Shown: piece by piece, positions 1-8,881 of the stretch
Numbering within the stretch: the stretch's first letter is position 1
Layout of the letters: every line of letters starts with the position of its first letter
From: Lacticaseibacillus daqingensis
GTDB lineage: Bacteria > Bacillota > Bacilli > Lactobacillales > Lactobacillaceae
Direction: 5' to 3'
Length of the DNA: 64,000 nt
NCBI RefSeq assembly: GCF_003946115.1
Contig: NZ_RHOH01000001.1
Span: 1-64,000 of the forward strand
Translations under genes and position numbers: made by a program
The notes under the pieces: generated by a model
Told to the model about the DNA's origin: nothing
Database searches by the model: none
What the model saw: the letters and a program-made list of their open reading frames with translations, nothing else

Positions 1-13
1 GATTTCATTTTAC

Positions 14-38
14 AAGGACTCAGGCTGTGAGTCTTTTC
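14..38 (+). terminator. Rho-independent terminator of an upstream plus-strand gene
   Basis: A GACTCA / TGAGTC stem with a 5-nt loop is followed by TTTT, and flanking A/T pairs extend the stem. It would end a gene lying before the window. The stem is short, so confidence is moderate. Confidence 0.45.
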
Positions 39-81
39 TATTTGGTTAATTTGTTGCACTTACATTGTAAATCCGTCCGAC

Positions 82-127
82 AAAAAAGAAGGCCCACCGC
101 CGCAACGAGCGGACGTGAGCCTTCCTT
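82..127 (-). terminator. Rho-independent terminator of the binding-protein gene
   Basis: On the minus strand GAAGGC..CCGC pairs with GCGG..GCCTTC around a short loop and is followed by TTTTTT. It lies about 35 bp after the stop of the solute-binding lipoprotein gene, so that gene ends its transcript here. Confidence 0.8.
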
Positions 128-159
128 TGAAGCGTCAGGGGCCAGTTATGTCGCCCGAC

Positions 160-1452
160 TCAGCGTGACTGGTTTGCCTTGAGGATCGCCTCAGCCTTGG
201 CCTGCAGCGCGGTGAAGGCCGTTTTGCCCTCGGTGTTCTTGGTCAGCGTGTCGTCCACCGTCGTCATCAGCGCGTTGCGGTAGTCGGTGTAGCCGGCAAA
301 AATGGTGGAGGCAAAGGCGTTGTTCGACGCGTCCACGGCCGCCTTGAAGGTCGGGTTGGCCTTCAAGTGCTGCTGGTAGGTCGCGTCCGCCGCGCCAGCC
401 TTGGTGACCGGCACATAGCCGGACTTGGCGGCCCAGTAGGCGCTGTTCTTGGCCTTCAGCAGGAACTTCTGGAAGGCCCACGCGCCGGCCTTTTGCGCCT
501 TGGTGGCGCCCTTGAACAGCACGTTGTCGTTTCCGTTCAGCGCTGTGCCGTTGTGGCCGTCGACGCCCGGAATGGCGGCCGTGCCCCAGTGCAGGCCTTT
601 TGGCGCCTGCTGCTGAAGGATCGGGATGGAAGCGGAGGAACCGATGCCGAAGACCACCTTTTGGTTGATGAACGGCACGGAGAAGTAGCCGTCTTCGCCC
701 GCGGTCCGCAGCATGCCGGCCTTGCGCAGGTCGAGCAGGGTGTTGACGGCGGCCAGGGTGGTCGGCGCGGTCAGGTTCGCTTTGCCATTGGCGCCGATCA
801 GCTTTGCGCCACTTTGCTGGGCGAGCCCTTCCAGCTCAACATCGTAGGACTGATCCAAGGCGACCGCGGTCAGGCCGGCCGGCTTGAGCTTGGCGCTCAT
901 TGCAGCAAAATCGGCCCATGTCTTTGGCAGCGTCAGCCCGTACTGATCCATCAGGTCCTGGTTGTAAAACAGCACCCGCGTGGAAACCGAGTACGGCACG
1001 CCGTATTGCTTGCCTTGGTACTGACCCGCCGCCAAGAAGCTCGGGTAAATGTCCTTGAGTTGGCTGGCGCTCAACCTATTGGCCCCGGTCAGCATCTCGC
1101 TGTCCCACGGCTGGATGAAGTCATTTTTCACGTAGTCGCCAATGTTGGTGTAAGGCGCCTGCGCCATCGTGGGCAGCGTCTTGGACTTGGCGGCGGCCAT
1201 GATCTTCTGCTGTAACGCGTCGTAGCTGCCCTGCGACACGGCAACCACCTTGTACTGCTTCTGGCTGGCGTTGAAGTCATCGATCATCTTCTGCTGCGCC
1301 TTGTTCCAGGCGCCTGTCATGCGGTGCCAATACGTGATCTTGACCGGGGCGGCCGCCTTGCTTGCGGCCTTGGTCTGGCCACAGGCGGCGAGGGTCGCCA
1401 CCAGTGCGAGCCCGGCAACTGCTGCGAGTAGGTGCGTGAATCGTCTGTTCAT
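160..1452 (-). CDS. Extracellular sugar-type ABC solute-binding lipoprotein
   Basis: This 430-residue protein should capture a carbohydrate outside the membrane for an ABC importer. It begins with a positively charged signal (MNRRF), a hydrophobic stretch and a lipobox ending LAAC near residue 24, so it should be lipid-anchored. The body has the ITYWHRMTG start and the NQDLMDQYGL and PKTWADF segments usual in family 1 binding proteins. The start is set at the second of two adjacent ATGs because GGAGG lies 7 nt upstream; a longer upstream reading has no ribosome site. No permease or ATPase gene is beside it, and a terminator follows, so here it is an orphan. The substrate cannot be read from sequence. 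Confidence 0.88.
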   Translation of the reverse strand: MNRRFTHLLAAVAGLALVATLAACGQTKAASKAAAPVKITYWHRMTGAWNKAQQKMIDDFNASQKQYKVVAVSQGSYDALQQKIMAAAKSKTLPTMAQAPYTNIGDYVKNDFIQPWDSEMLTGANRLSASQLKDIYPSFLAAGQYQGKQYGVPYSVSTRVLFYNQDLMDQYGLTLPKTWADFAAMSAKLKPAGLTAVALDQSYDVELEGLAQQSGAKLIGANGKANLTAPTTLAAVNTLLDLRKAGMLRTAGEDGYFSVPFINQKVVFGIGSSASIPILQQQAPKGLHWGTAAIPGVDGHNGTALNGNDNVLFKGATKAQKAGAWAFQKFLLKAKNSAYWAAKSGYVPVTKAGAADATYQQHLKANPTFKAAVDASNNAFASTIFAGYTDYRNALMTTVDDTLTKNTEGKTAFTALQAKAEAILKANQSR

Positions 1453-1477
1453 CATGCGTCCTCCAAAGAATCGTTTA

Positions 1478-1522
1478 GTGTCTTGACACCCCCTATTATC
1501 CATATGTCGTCGCTAAAAGCAA
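1478..1522 (-). promoter_or_regulatory. Promoter and palindromic operator candidate for the binding-protein gene
   Basis: On the minus strand TTGCTT (1522-1517) and GATAAT (1500-1495) are spaced 16 nt apart. The inverted repeat GTGTCAAGACAC (1489-1478) follows at the expected transcription start, a usual repressor position. No regulator is adjacent. Confidence 0.4.
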
Positions 1523-1779
1523 CGGAACCGGTCAGCCAAACGCGTTTGTACTATAAATGGAAAATTTTCATTGCCCGGGAAATAATCCCCTTCCGCGCGT
1601 TCCAGCGTCAATGCCGCGGTTGTCTAATCATGCGCCCTCCAGCGACAGTCCGCATTTAGGCTGTGACATCAGGCGCTGATTCTCATCTCACCCTCTGGGG
1701 CGGCTCTGATCGGCGGCAAGACGCCCCTTCGTGAACGTGCTACACTGTAAGCGCAAGTTCAATTCACGGAGGCCAACAA
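1523..1779. other. Intergenic stretch, no gene seen
   Basis: Together with the promoter just before it, this is the roughly 330-bp gap between the divergent binding-protein and methyltransferase genes. Apart from the methyltransferase ribosome site (GGAGG, 1768-1772), I see no gene, strong hairpin or repeat in it. Confidence 0.6.
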
Positions 1780-2499
1780 ATGTCGAACGCATACGATGAT
1801 CAGTCCTTCTTCGCGGCTTACGCCCAGATGCCGCGCAGCCAGCACGGGCTGGACGCGGCCGGTGAGTGGCCGGACTTCCAAGCGCTTCTGCCAGCGCTGG
1901 CCGGCCAGCGCGTGCTGGATCTCGGCTGTGGCTACGGCTGGCACTGCCAGTACGCCGCCGCACAGGGGGCGCAGTCGGTGCTGGGCGTCGATAGTTCGCC
2001 GCGGATGCTGGCGGAGGCCCGCGCCCATCACAGCGCCCCTGGCATCACCTACGAATTAGGCGATCTGACCACCTTCACCCGCCCCGCCGGTAGCTTCGAC
2101 GTGATCATCAGCTCACTGGCCTTGCATTACGTCGCCGACCTCGCCGCTCTGATGCAACGCATCGCCGCGATGCTGGCGCCGGGCGGCGTAATGCTGGTCA
2201 CCATCGAACACCCGCTGTTCACCGCGGAAGGGCATGAGCAGTGGGTGACGACCACCACCGGTGAGCAGGTGTGGCCGGTGGATCGGTATTTTGACGAAGG
2301 CGCTCGGGCAACCCAGTTTCTCGCCCACACCGTCACCAAGTATCACCACACCCTGAGCACGCTGCTGACCAGCGTACTCGCCGCCGGGCTAACGCTGACC
2401 GCCGTAGCGGAACCGCGCGGCACCGCCGCCGACATTGCGCAGCGTGCAGGCTGGACGCGAGCGCCGATGATGCTGATCGTGCGCGGAGAAAAACGCTGA
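1780..2499 (+). CDS. Class I SAM-dependent methyltransferase
   Basis: A cytosolic 239-residue enzyme expected to transfer a methyl group from S-adenosylmethionine. Motif I is clear (VLDLGCGYGWH, about residues 45-55). The acidic residue that binds the ribose follows in LGVDSSPRM near 71, then a post-motif region (FDVIISSLALHYV) of the UbiE/small-molecule type. GGAGG lies 7 nt before the ATG. It stands alone between two minus-strand transcription units. The acceptor is unknown; small-molecule rather than nucleic-acid methylation is the likelier guess from the overall type. Confidence 0.85.
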   Translation: MSNAYDDQSFFAAYAQMPRSQHGLDAAGEWPDFQALLPALAGQRVLDLGCGYGWHCQYAAAQGAQSVLGVDSSPRMLAEARAHHSAPGITYELGDLTTFTRPAGSFDVIISSLALHYVADLAALMQRIAAMLAPGGVMLVTIEHPLFTAEGHEQWVTTTTGEQVWPVDRYFDEGARATQFLAHTVTKYHHTLSTLLTSVLAAGLTLTAVAEPRGTAADIAQRAGWTRAPMMLIVRGEKR

Positions 2500-2565
2500 C
2501 CGGGCGCAGCCGCTCCTAGGCAGGTCCCGCAACAGGCGTGCTAGACCGCTTGGGCTGAACCGGCC

Positions 2566-2581
2566 TGTTTCACGTGAAACA
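2566..2581. promoter_or_regulatory. parS site (ParB/Spo0J binding), copy 1
   Basis: TGTTTCACGTGAAACA is a perfect match to the conserved bacterial parS palindrome. It lies in the short gap between the methyltransferase and the ABC exporter terminator, about 60 kb from dnaN-dnaA. ParB loads at such sites to organise the origin region for segregation and recruit SMC. Confidence 0.93.
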
Positions 2582-2651
2582 ATACCGTCGGCCCTACCTC
2601 AGCGATGAAGGTTCGCTGCCTCGCCCCTTGACCGGGGAAGGCCCGCCACCG

Positions 2652-2698
2652 CGCGCAAAAACCCGTCCTGCCACTACGGCAAGGACGGGTTTTGCGCG
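2652..2698 (-). terminator. Strong terminator after the ABC exporter operon
   Basis: On the minus strand AAAACCCGTCCTTG pairs with CAGGACGGGTTTTT around a 9-nt loop, directly after the stop codon of the second exporter gene. GCGC flanks extend the stem. The T-run works in both directions. Confidence 0.85.
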
Positions 2699-4603
2699 TT
2701 ATTCGGCGATCGTGTCGGCCGCCGCGCTGGCGGTGGCGCGCTCGGTGGCGACTTGGTCTTCGGTGTAGTACTGCGCCTGCGCGTTGAACAGGTCGCGGTA
2801 CAGGCCCGGGGCCGCCATCAGCGTATCGTGCGTGCCGTCCTGCACCAGCTGGCCGTGATCGAACACGACGATGCGCTGGGCAAACCGGGTGGAGGACATG
2901 CGGTGGGAAATGTACACGGCGGTTTTGGCGCCGATCAGCGCGTCGAAGCGCTGGTAAATGGCGTACTCGGACAGCGGATCGAGGGCCGCGGTGGGCTCAT
3001 CGAGGATCACGATCGGGGCGTCCTTGTACCAGGCGCGCGCGATGGCAATTTTCTGCGCCTCCCCACCGGAGATGTCGATGCCGGTGGCGTCCAGGGCCTG
3101 GGTGATCGGCGTTTCGAGCCCCCGCGGCATGGCGGCCACGCGGTCCTTCACGTCGGCCACAGCCAGTGCTTCCCAGACCCTTGCTTCGTCATAGTCGGCA
3201 CTGGCCGCCACGTTTTCGGCGATCGAATAGGCGAACAGGCGAAAGTCCTGGAACACCACGCCCAGCAGGCTCTGGTACTCGGCCTCGTTATACTTGTCGA
3301 TGTTGATGTCGTTGAGCGTAATGACCCCTTCCGTGGGCCGATACAGCCGGCACAGCAGCATGATCAGCGTCGTTTTGCCCGAGCCGTTGGGTCCCACCAC
3401 CGCCAGCCGCTCACCGACGTGCAGGGTCAGGGTGACGTGGCGCAAGGCCCACGTGTCACTGTCTGGGTACTTGAAGGAGACATCTTCGAAGCGAATGGCA
3501 AACTCGTTGTCCGTGCGCTTTTCAACCGGCAGGTGGCCGCTTTGGGTCGCGTCCGGTAGCGCGAAGAAGGTGCTGTAATACTGCAGGTAGTCGACCATGT
3601 TGTTGTACCAGCCGACGTCGCTGATGAACGCATTGACGGTGGTCATGAACTGCTGAAGGTAGCCCACCGCCACCAGCACGGTGCCGATGGCGATGCCGCC
3701 GCCCAGCGCCTGCAGGCCGATCAACAGGTACAGCACGCCGACCAGCAGGTTGACCGCGATGTTCGGGATCAGGGTGTAGTGCAAGTAGCCGAGCTGGCCG
3801 TACCAGTAGTTGTCGTTGCTGGCCTTGGTGGCGTCCCGCTGGATGGCCAGGATCAGCTCATCGGCGCGGTACAGCCGGATCAGTGGCCCGTGCAGAAAAT
3901 CCTCCACGAAACTGCTGAAGTAGGTGAAGGCCCGGTTCCCGCGGATGATCTGCTGGATCATGGCCGCCTGGCGAACGTTGGCGTGGCGAACCGCCCACGC
4001 CCCGATGACCAGCGGCACCACCAGCAGCCCGACCATCAAAAGCGGGTACCCCGGGCCGTTGAACAGCCCGGCTGCCAGCGCTGTGGCGCGAACGTGCCCG
4101 CGGACAAGCGTGACGAACACGCCGACCGCAAACCCGGCCGCGATCACCACCGAGAACAGGTCGTGGAAGCCGTTTTCCAGCAGGCTGGTCATGCCGCCGT
4201 TCATCGCGGTGCCACGGCGCACCCCTTCGTAGGCCTCGCGCATGCTGGCGGACTGAAAATCGGGATAGCTGATGGTCAGCAGCTTGCTGGTGGTTTTGGC
4301 GTCGAGGCGCTCGTTCACCAGCTCTGTGTGGTCGGCCGCCAGCTTCTTGCCCCAAGCCGCGCCGGCGGTCAGCACGAACCGTGCCGTCAGGAACCCACCC
4401 AGCAGGCTCAAAAGCGCCGGCGTGGCCCAGTGATCGGCCAGCGCGATCAGCAGGCCGCCGAGAAAGGCAATGTTGAGGTACGGCACGGCGATCGCCAGCA
4501 GGGCCGCCGCGAACTCGATCGGCAGGGCCGCCGGGTCAACGTCCGCGACCACCTTGGCCACCGCCAGGTACCGGCGCACTAAATTGGTGTTAGGCTTCTT
4601 CAT
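2699..4603 (-). CDS. ABC exporter half-transporter (second subunit)
   Basis: A 634-residue fused membrane/ATPase subunit of a type IV ABC exporter. The first ~340 residues are membrane segments. The nucleotide-binding domain follows with Walker A VGPNGSGKTT near 401, signature ISGGEAQK near 513, Walker B VILDEPTAALDP near 533 and the H-loop ISHRMSST near 562. Its start overlaps the end of the upstream exporter gene by 14 bp, indicating translational coupling and a heterodimer. There is no N-terminal C39 peptidase domain, so it is not a leader-cleaving bacteriocin exporter. The preceding LytTR system suggests export induced by a signal. The substrate is unknown. Confidence 0.9.
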   Translation of the reverse strand: MKKPNTNLVRRYLAVAKVVADVDPAALPIEFAAALLAIAVPYLNIAFLGGLLIALADHWATPALLSLLGGFLTARFVLTAGAAWGKKLAADHTELVNERLDAKTTSKLLTISYPDFQSASMREAYEGVRRGTAMNGGMTSLLENGFHDLFSVVIAAGFAVGVFVTLVRGHVRATALAAGLFNGPGYPLLMVGLLVVPLVIGAWAVRHANVRQAAMIQQIIRGNRAFTYFSSFVEDFLHGPLIRLYRADELILAIQRDATKASNDNYWYGQLGYLHYTLIPNIAVNLLVGVLYLLIGLQALGGGIAIGTVLVAVGYLQQFMTTVNAFISDVGWYNNMVDYLQYYSTFFALPDATQSGHLPVEKRTDNEFAIRFEDVSFKYPDSDTWALRHVTLTLHVGERLAVVGPNGSGKTTLIMLLCRLYRPTEGVITLNDINIDKYNEAEYQSLLGVVFQDFRLFAYSIAENVAASADYDEARVWEALAVADVKDRVAAMPRGLETPITQALDATGIDISGGEAQKIAIARAWYKDAPIVILDEPTAALDPLSEYAIYQRFDALIGAKTAVYISHRMSSTRFAQRIVVFDHGQLVQDGTHDTLMAAPGLYRDLFNAQAQYYTEDQVATERATASAAADTIAE

Positions 4604-6425
4604 CTGCGGTCACCTCCGTCTGGTAGTACTTGCTTTGCACGGCGTACATCGTCGCGTAGTCGCCGCCTTGCGCCATCAGCGTTGCGTGGTCGCCACTGGC
4701 AGCGATGCGGCCGTCCTTGAGGAACAGAATGCGGTCGCAAAAGCGCGTTGAGGCCAGGCGATGCGAGATGAACACGGCCGACTTGTGGGCCGTCAGCGCC
4801 GCGTACTCGGTGTAAATGGCGTTTTCCGCCAACGGGGCGAGCGCCGCCGTGGGTTCGTCCAGCACCAGCACCGGCGCATCCTTGTACAGCGCCCGGGCCA
4901 GCATCAGCTTTTGCAGCTGCCCGCCGGAAAAGCTGATGCCATCATCCACGATGTTGCGCGTCATCGGCGTCTGCAGGCCCTGCGGCAGGGCGGCCACCAC
5001 GGCAGCCAGGCCGGCTTCCGTCAGCGCCTGCTGCACCCGCGCCAGGTCTGGCGTCGCCGTCAGCGCCACGTTTTGCGCCACGGTCAGCGCCAGCACCTCA
5101 CTGGTCTGAAACACGGGGGCAAACAGCGCGCAACGCGCCGCGGCGTCAAGCGTCGCCGCGTCCACGCCGTTGATCAGGATGCGCCCGGTGGTCGGGGTGA
5201 ACAGCCCCATCATCAGCTGCGCCAGCGTGCTTTTGCCCGCGCCGTTGATGCCCACCAGCGCCAGCCGTTCCCCGGCGTGCAGCGTGAACGACACATCCGT
5301 CAGGCTGGCCGTCGCGCTTTTCGGGTAGGTGTAGCTGACGTGGTCGAACTGAATGGTAACCGGCCGCTGCGCCAGCGCGGCTGGGGCCGCAACCCCGGCC
5401 GGCGGCTGCTTGAGGGCCAGGAATGCGCGCACCTCCTGCAGGTCAATGCTGGCCTTGGTCAGCTGGTCCCAGTCAGCCAACAGCTTGGTGGTCAGGCCGA
5501 CGAACTGGTTGACCACGCCGAACAGTAGCGTGAACGCGCTGAGGGTCAGCGTCTGGCTGACCATCCCCAGCAACAGCAGGCCATATGCCGCGCCATCGCG
5601 CACGAGGCCGGCCGCATTGCCGATCAGGCCGGCCACCAGTGCGCGGCTGCTCTGGCGCTTTTGCCACGCCATCCGGGTCGCGATCAGCTGGTCAAAATGC
5701 GTCTGGTACCATGTCTGCGTGTGGTACAGGCGCATGTCCTTCCCGTTGGTGTCCGCGTAGGCCGTGCGGCGCAGGTAGCTCTGCTGGCGCGCAGTGGCGC
5801 TCCAGGCGTCCTTGTTGGCCGCGTACCAGCGCCGGTAGTGCTGCATCGCCCAGTAAGCCACCGCCGCCGCCAGCAGCACCAGCGCGAACAGCCACGGCGT
5901 GAACGCCGACAGCGTGCCCATGAACAGTAGCAAGAGCACACCATCCGCCAGCAGGTTCTGGCAGCCAAAGAAAATGGCCTGCGCCCCGGCCAGCGTCCAG
6001 CTCACCCCGTTGGCAGCCGCGCGGTGGTACAGCTCCTGCGTGTCCGGGTCGACGAGCTGCTGGTAAGCCAGCCCGAAGACCTGCGCGTACATCGTCAGGC
6101 TCACCGCGCTGCGAACGTTGCCGCTGAAGTTATTGCCGTAGATTCTCAGGTAGTAGTTTACCGCCGTGGCGCCGGCCACCGCCGCCGCCATCCCCAGCGC
6201 CACCCCGGCGAAGTGGCCGAAGTGGGCGCTGGCGGCCAAGAGCCCCACCAGCCACGCCGGTAGCACCACGCCGATGACGCCGAGGATGGCGGTCATCACC
6301 ACGTAGCCGAGCAGCGACCATTTGAGCTGCGGGTGCGCCTGGTTCATCACGCCCCAGTACCAGCGGATGTTATCGCGCAGCGAGTACTGCGCTTTCGGTT
6401 GTTTCATCGGACCCCTTCCCTTCAT
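4590..6425 (-). CDS. ABC exporter half-transporter (first subunit)
   Basis: A 611-residue exporter subunit with membrane segments up to about residue 330, then an ATPase domain: Walker A VGINGAGKST near 390, signature FSGGQLQK near 500, Walker B VLVLDEPTAAL near 521 and H-loop ISHRLAST near 553. After Walker B it reads APLAEN where its partner has DPLSEY, so the D-loop is altered here, a common asymmetry in heterodimers. Two starts six codons apart both have plausible ribosome sites (AAGGTGA or GGAAGGGG); the longer is given. It lies downstream of a LytTR two-component system but is separated from it by a terminator hairpin. Confidence 0.9.
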   Translation of the reverse strand: MKGRGPMKQPKAQYSLRDNIRWYWGVMNQAHPQLKWSLLGYVVMTAILGVIGVVLPAWLVGLLAASAHFGHFAGVALGMAAAVAGATAVNYYLRIYGNNFSGNVRSAVSLTMYAQVFGLAYQQLVDPDTQELYHRAAANGVSWTLAGAQAIFFGCQNLLADGVLLLLFMGTLSAFTPWLFALVLLAAAVAYWAMQHYRRWYAANKDAWSATARQQSYLRRTAYADTNGKDMRLYHTQTWYQTHFDQLIATRMAWQKRQSSRALVAGLIGNAAGLVRDGAAYGLLLLGMVSQTLTLSAFTLLFGVVNQFVGLTTKLLADWDQLTKASIDLQEVRAFLALKQPPAGVAAPAALAQRPVTIQFDHVSYTYPKSATASLTDVSFTLHAGERLALVGINGAGKSTLAQLMMGLFTPTTGRILINGVDAATLDAAARCALFAPVFQTSEVLALTVAQNVALTATPDLARVQQALTEAGLAAVVAALPQGLQTPMTRNIVDDGISFSGGQLQKLMLARALYKDAPVLVLDEPTAALAPLAENAIYTEYAALTAHKSAVFISHRLASTRFCDRILFLKDGRIAASGDHATLMAQGGDYATMYAVQSKYYQTEVTADEEA

Positions 6426-6441
6426 GACCCCTTCACCTTAC

Positions 6442-6470
6442 AAAAAAACGACCGCGCTGGGTCGTTTTTT
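6442..6470 (-). terminator. Bidirectional terminator between kinase and exporter genes
   Basis: A perfect CGACC / GGTCG stem is flanked by A and T runs, giving an intrinsic terminator on both strands. It sits between the kinase stop and the exporter start, so the exporter either has its own promoter here or receives read-through. Confidence 0.7.
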
Positions 6471-6480
6471 GCGCAAACGG

Positions 6481-7608
6481 TCAGTTTTGCCCCGTAAGCG
6501 GCAGGGCGATCTCTGTCACGAAGACCTCATCCTCGTACTGCCGGTTGATCACCCCATCGTACTTGGCGACTAGCTGATTGATGCGGCGGATGCCTAGGCC
6601 GCGCCGGTCGTCCTTAGTGGAGGCATAGTGCAGGTCGATCTGCTGCGCCACCGGCCGCGTGTTGGTCACGCTGATGTACAACTGCTGCTTCAGGATCGCA
6701 ATGTAGACGCGCAACCGGCGCTTTTCCCCTGCTGGCTGGGCCGTGATGGCCTCCAGCGCGTTGTCCAGCAAGTTGCCGACGATCACGACTAGGTCCAGGT
6801 CAGCGATCAGCGGCTGCGTGCCCACGAAGACCTTGACATTGGTGGGGATCGCCGCGCGTTCCGCCAGCGTCAGCTTGGCGTTGACAATGGCGTCCAGCAT
6901 CGGGTTGCCGGAGTGCACCAGCGTGTCCACCGTGTCGAGCTTGTCTTCCAGCGTGTCGAGGTAGGCGCGCGCCCGCGCCGGCTCGGCGTCATCCAGGTAC
7001 GCCTTGAGCGCCTGCAAGTGGTCATGGTAATCGTGCCGCCAGCCGCGCATGTTCGCGTAGAGCGTCTGCACCTCTTGGCTGTACTGCGCCATCATCTGGT
7101 CCAGCCCGTGCGCAAACACGGCGTCCTGCTGGGCCAAAAAGCGCTGGATCAGCGTGCTGAGCGTGAGCACCGCCAACAGCGCCGTGCACGTCGCGGCCAC
7201 CAGCGCACCGCCGGTCGTCAGCCAAAGGCTCGCCCCGATCGCCAGGCCCAACCCCACAAGCGCCAGTCGCACCGTCACAAGTTGTTGACTGCGCCAGATC
7301 AAACCGCCACCCACCAGCACCACGCCGGCCACCAGCCCACGCACGCCCAGCCACGGCGTCAGGCCGCTGGCCAGCAGCAACGGCACCGCCACCCCGCCGG
7401 CCAGCAGCGGCGCATGCTGACGCAAAAACCAGCCCGCGCTGGCCCCGGCAGCCACCAGCTCGATGGCCCAGCCCCAGCCGACCCACGCCAACCCAGCTGC
7501 CAGCCCCGCGGCCGCTATGATCAGCGCCAGCTGAACGCGACCGCGCCGCGTGCCCGCCACCAGCGGCACCAGCGTCGCGCTGGCCAGTGCACTAATGAGT
7601 ATCGTCAT
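6481..7608 (-). CDS. GHKL-type sensor histidine kinase (AgrC/HPK10-like)
   Basis: A 375-residue membrane kinase paired with the LytTR regulator upstream. The first ~165 residues are a series of hydrophobic helices forming a multi-pass sensor. The phospho-acceptor motif is WRHDYHDHL near 191. The GHKL ATPase follows with N-box NLLDNALEA near 284 and a G-box GLGIRR near 339. Its start overlaps the end of the regulator gene by 17 bp. This architecture is typical of peptide-pheromone receptors in Bacillota, but I found no AgrB/AgrD-like or double-glycine peptide gene nearby, so the ligand is open. Confidence 0.88.
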   Translation of the reverse strand: MTILISALASATLVPLVAGTRRGRVQLALIIAAAGLAAGLAWVGWGWAIELVAAGASAGWFLRQHAPLLAGGVAVPLLLASGLTPWLGVRGLVAGVVLVGGGLIWRSQQLVTVRLALVGLGLAIGASLWLTTGGALVAATCTALLAVLTLSTLIQRFLAQQDAVFAHGLDQMMAQYSQEVQTLYANMRGWRHDYHDHLQALKAYLDDAEPARARAYLDTLEDKLDTVDTLVHSGNPMLDAIVNAKLTLAERAAIPTNVKVFVGTQPLIADLDLVVIVGNLLDNALEAITAQPAGEKRRLRVYIAILKQQLYISVTNTRPVAQQIDLHYASTKDDRRGLGIRRINQLVAKYDGVINRQYEDEVFVTEIALPLTGQN

Positions 7609-8290
7609 GCGCTAACCCCCGATAATGCGCGAAGAAGGCCGCCTTGACCCGCGCGCGCTGGCTGCGCGCCACCGGATAGTGGCTGCCGTCCGCCATGACC
7701 ACCGCACTGGCGGTCAGCTGCCGCACGAAGCTCAGGTTCACCACCACGGAGCGGTAGATCTGAATGAACCCTGGCAAGGTCAGGTAGTCTTTGAGCTGAC
7801 CCGGGGCCTCCAGCACCTGGTCTTGCAGGTGAAACGCCAGCGCGTGGTCGCGCACTTCGATCGCCATCAGGTCGTACAGCGGCACCTGCTGGGCCCCGCG
7901 CCCGGTCACCACCAGCACGGTGGCCGGCGGGCGGTGCGCCTGCACCTTGGCCAAAAGCGCCGCCACCTTCGCGGCCGTCAGCGGCTTCATCACGTAGGCC
8001 AGCGCGTTCACATCGTAACCCTCGAAAACGTACTCGTCGTAGTTGGACACAAAGGCCAGCGGCACCGCGGGATCGATCGCCCGCACCGTTTTGGCCAGCG
8101 TCATGCCGTCCATCCCCGACAGCCGAATGTCGAGCACCAGCAGGTCCACCGCTGGCCGGCTGAACTGGTACGCCTCCGCAGACGCAAACGCGGTCACGAC
8201 CACTGGCTCATGCGGCGTGCCGGCGGCCTCAAACAACGCCGCGTTGGCCGCCCGCGTGCGCGCGTCGTCTTCAATCAACGCAATCTCCAT
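7592..8290 (-). CDS. LytTR-family response regulator
   Basis: A 232-residue response regulator. The receiver domain starts MEIALIEDD and carries the phospho-Asp in LLVLDIRLSGMDG near residue 54 and the conserved Lys in YVMKPL near 105. The C-terminal half is a LytTR DNA-binding domain (QIYRSVVVNLSFVRQL, then ARSQRARVKAAF). The second of two adjacent ATGs is chosen because GGAGG lies 6 nt upstream; the much longer in-frame reading has no support and runs through the NUDIX gene. It is first in an operon with the kinase. Probable targets include the adjacent exporter genes, by context only. Confidence 0.9.
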   Translation of the reverse strand: MEIALIEDDARTRAANAALFEAAGTPHEPVVVTAFASAEAYQFSRPAVDLLVLDIRLSGMDGMTLAKTVRAIDPAVPLAFVSNYDEYVFEGYDVNALAYVMKPLTAAKVAALLAKVQAHRPPATVLVVTGRGAQQVPLYDLMAIEVRDHALAFHLQDQVLEAPGQLKDYLTLPGFIQIYRSVVVNLSFVRQLTASAVVMADGSHYPVARSQRARVKAAFFAHYRGLAHDDTH

Positions 8291-8320
8291 CATGCCCCTC
8301 CGCCTCGCGTAATTAAGCAA

Positions 8321-8326
8321 ATTATA
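8321..8326 (-). promoter_or_regulatory. -10 element for the LytTR two-component operon
   Basis: A perfect TATAAT lies 31 bp before the regulator start codon. No good -35 hexamer is visible 17 nt upstream, which would fit an activator-dependent or autoregulated promoter. Confidence 0.4.
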
Positions 8327-8380
8327 ACACCCCGCCGCGCGCTTTTCGGGTATGCTGAAGAAAACGCTTGGAGGTGCCTC

Positions 8381-8833
8381 ATGACATACGGCTACATCAA
8401 GAAAATTCGCAGTTTGGTCGGCCACACCCCGATCATTTTGAACTGCTGCGGCGGCATTTTGCTCAACGACAAGCGCGAGGTCTTGCTGAACCTGCGCCAA
8501 GACACCGGCAACTGGAGCCTGCCCGGCGGCTACCTCGAGTACGGCGAAAGCTACGCCGAGGCGATCATCCGCGAGTACAAGGAGGACTCCGGCATCGACG
8601 TGCGCGTGGTGCGCGAGCTGCACCTGTTCGACAAAGGCGAGACGCGCTACCCCAACGGTGACGTTGCCCACACCATCGCGATGCTCTACCTCGTCGAGCA
8701 GGTCGGCGGCGCGCCGCTGACCACCCCCACCGATGAAACCGTTGCGGTCAAGTACTGGCCGTTCGACCACCTGCCGCCACTGTTGAACCAGCAAAACGCC
8801 GATATGCTGGCGTATGCGCGGGAGAATGCGTAA
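8381..8833 (+). CDS. NUDIX hydrolase
   Basis: A 150-residue cytosolic pyrophosphohydrolase of the Nudix superfamily, which cleaves nucleoside diphosphates linked to another group using Mg2+. The Nudix box runs from about residue 48: GGYLEYGES then REYKEDSGI. It matches GX5EX7REUXEEXGU except that the second Glu of the metal-binding EE pair is Asp. The start is set by GGAGG 6 nt before the ATG; a longer in-frame reading begins inside the opposite-strand regulator. It is divergent from the LytTR operon. Substrate unknown. Confidence 0.88.
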   Translation: MTYGYIKKIRSLVGHTPIILNCCGGILLNDKREVLLNLRQDTGNWSLPGGYLEYGESYAEAIIREYKEDSGIDVRVVRELHLFDKGETRYPNGDVAHTIAMLYLVEQVGGAPLTTPTDETVAVKYWPFDHLPPLLNQQNADMLAYARENA

Positions 8834-8881
8834 GCCCAACCGGCAGGCGCGTCTGTGTCACCCAAGAAAGGACAATGCCTT

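Noticed and set aside
367-1215. Long plus-strand open frame opposite the binding-protein gene
   Set aside because: It is a frame shadow caused by high GC: no ribosome site, Arg/Leu/Gly/His-rich composition and no recognisable domain, while the minus strand has a clear lipoprotein.
2699-8290. Bacteriocin gene cluster
   Set aside because: No C39 peptidase domain on the exporter, no precursor peptide with a double-glycine leader and no immunity-type gene were found.
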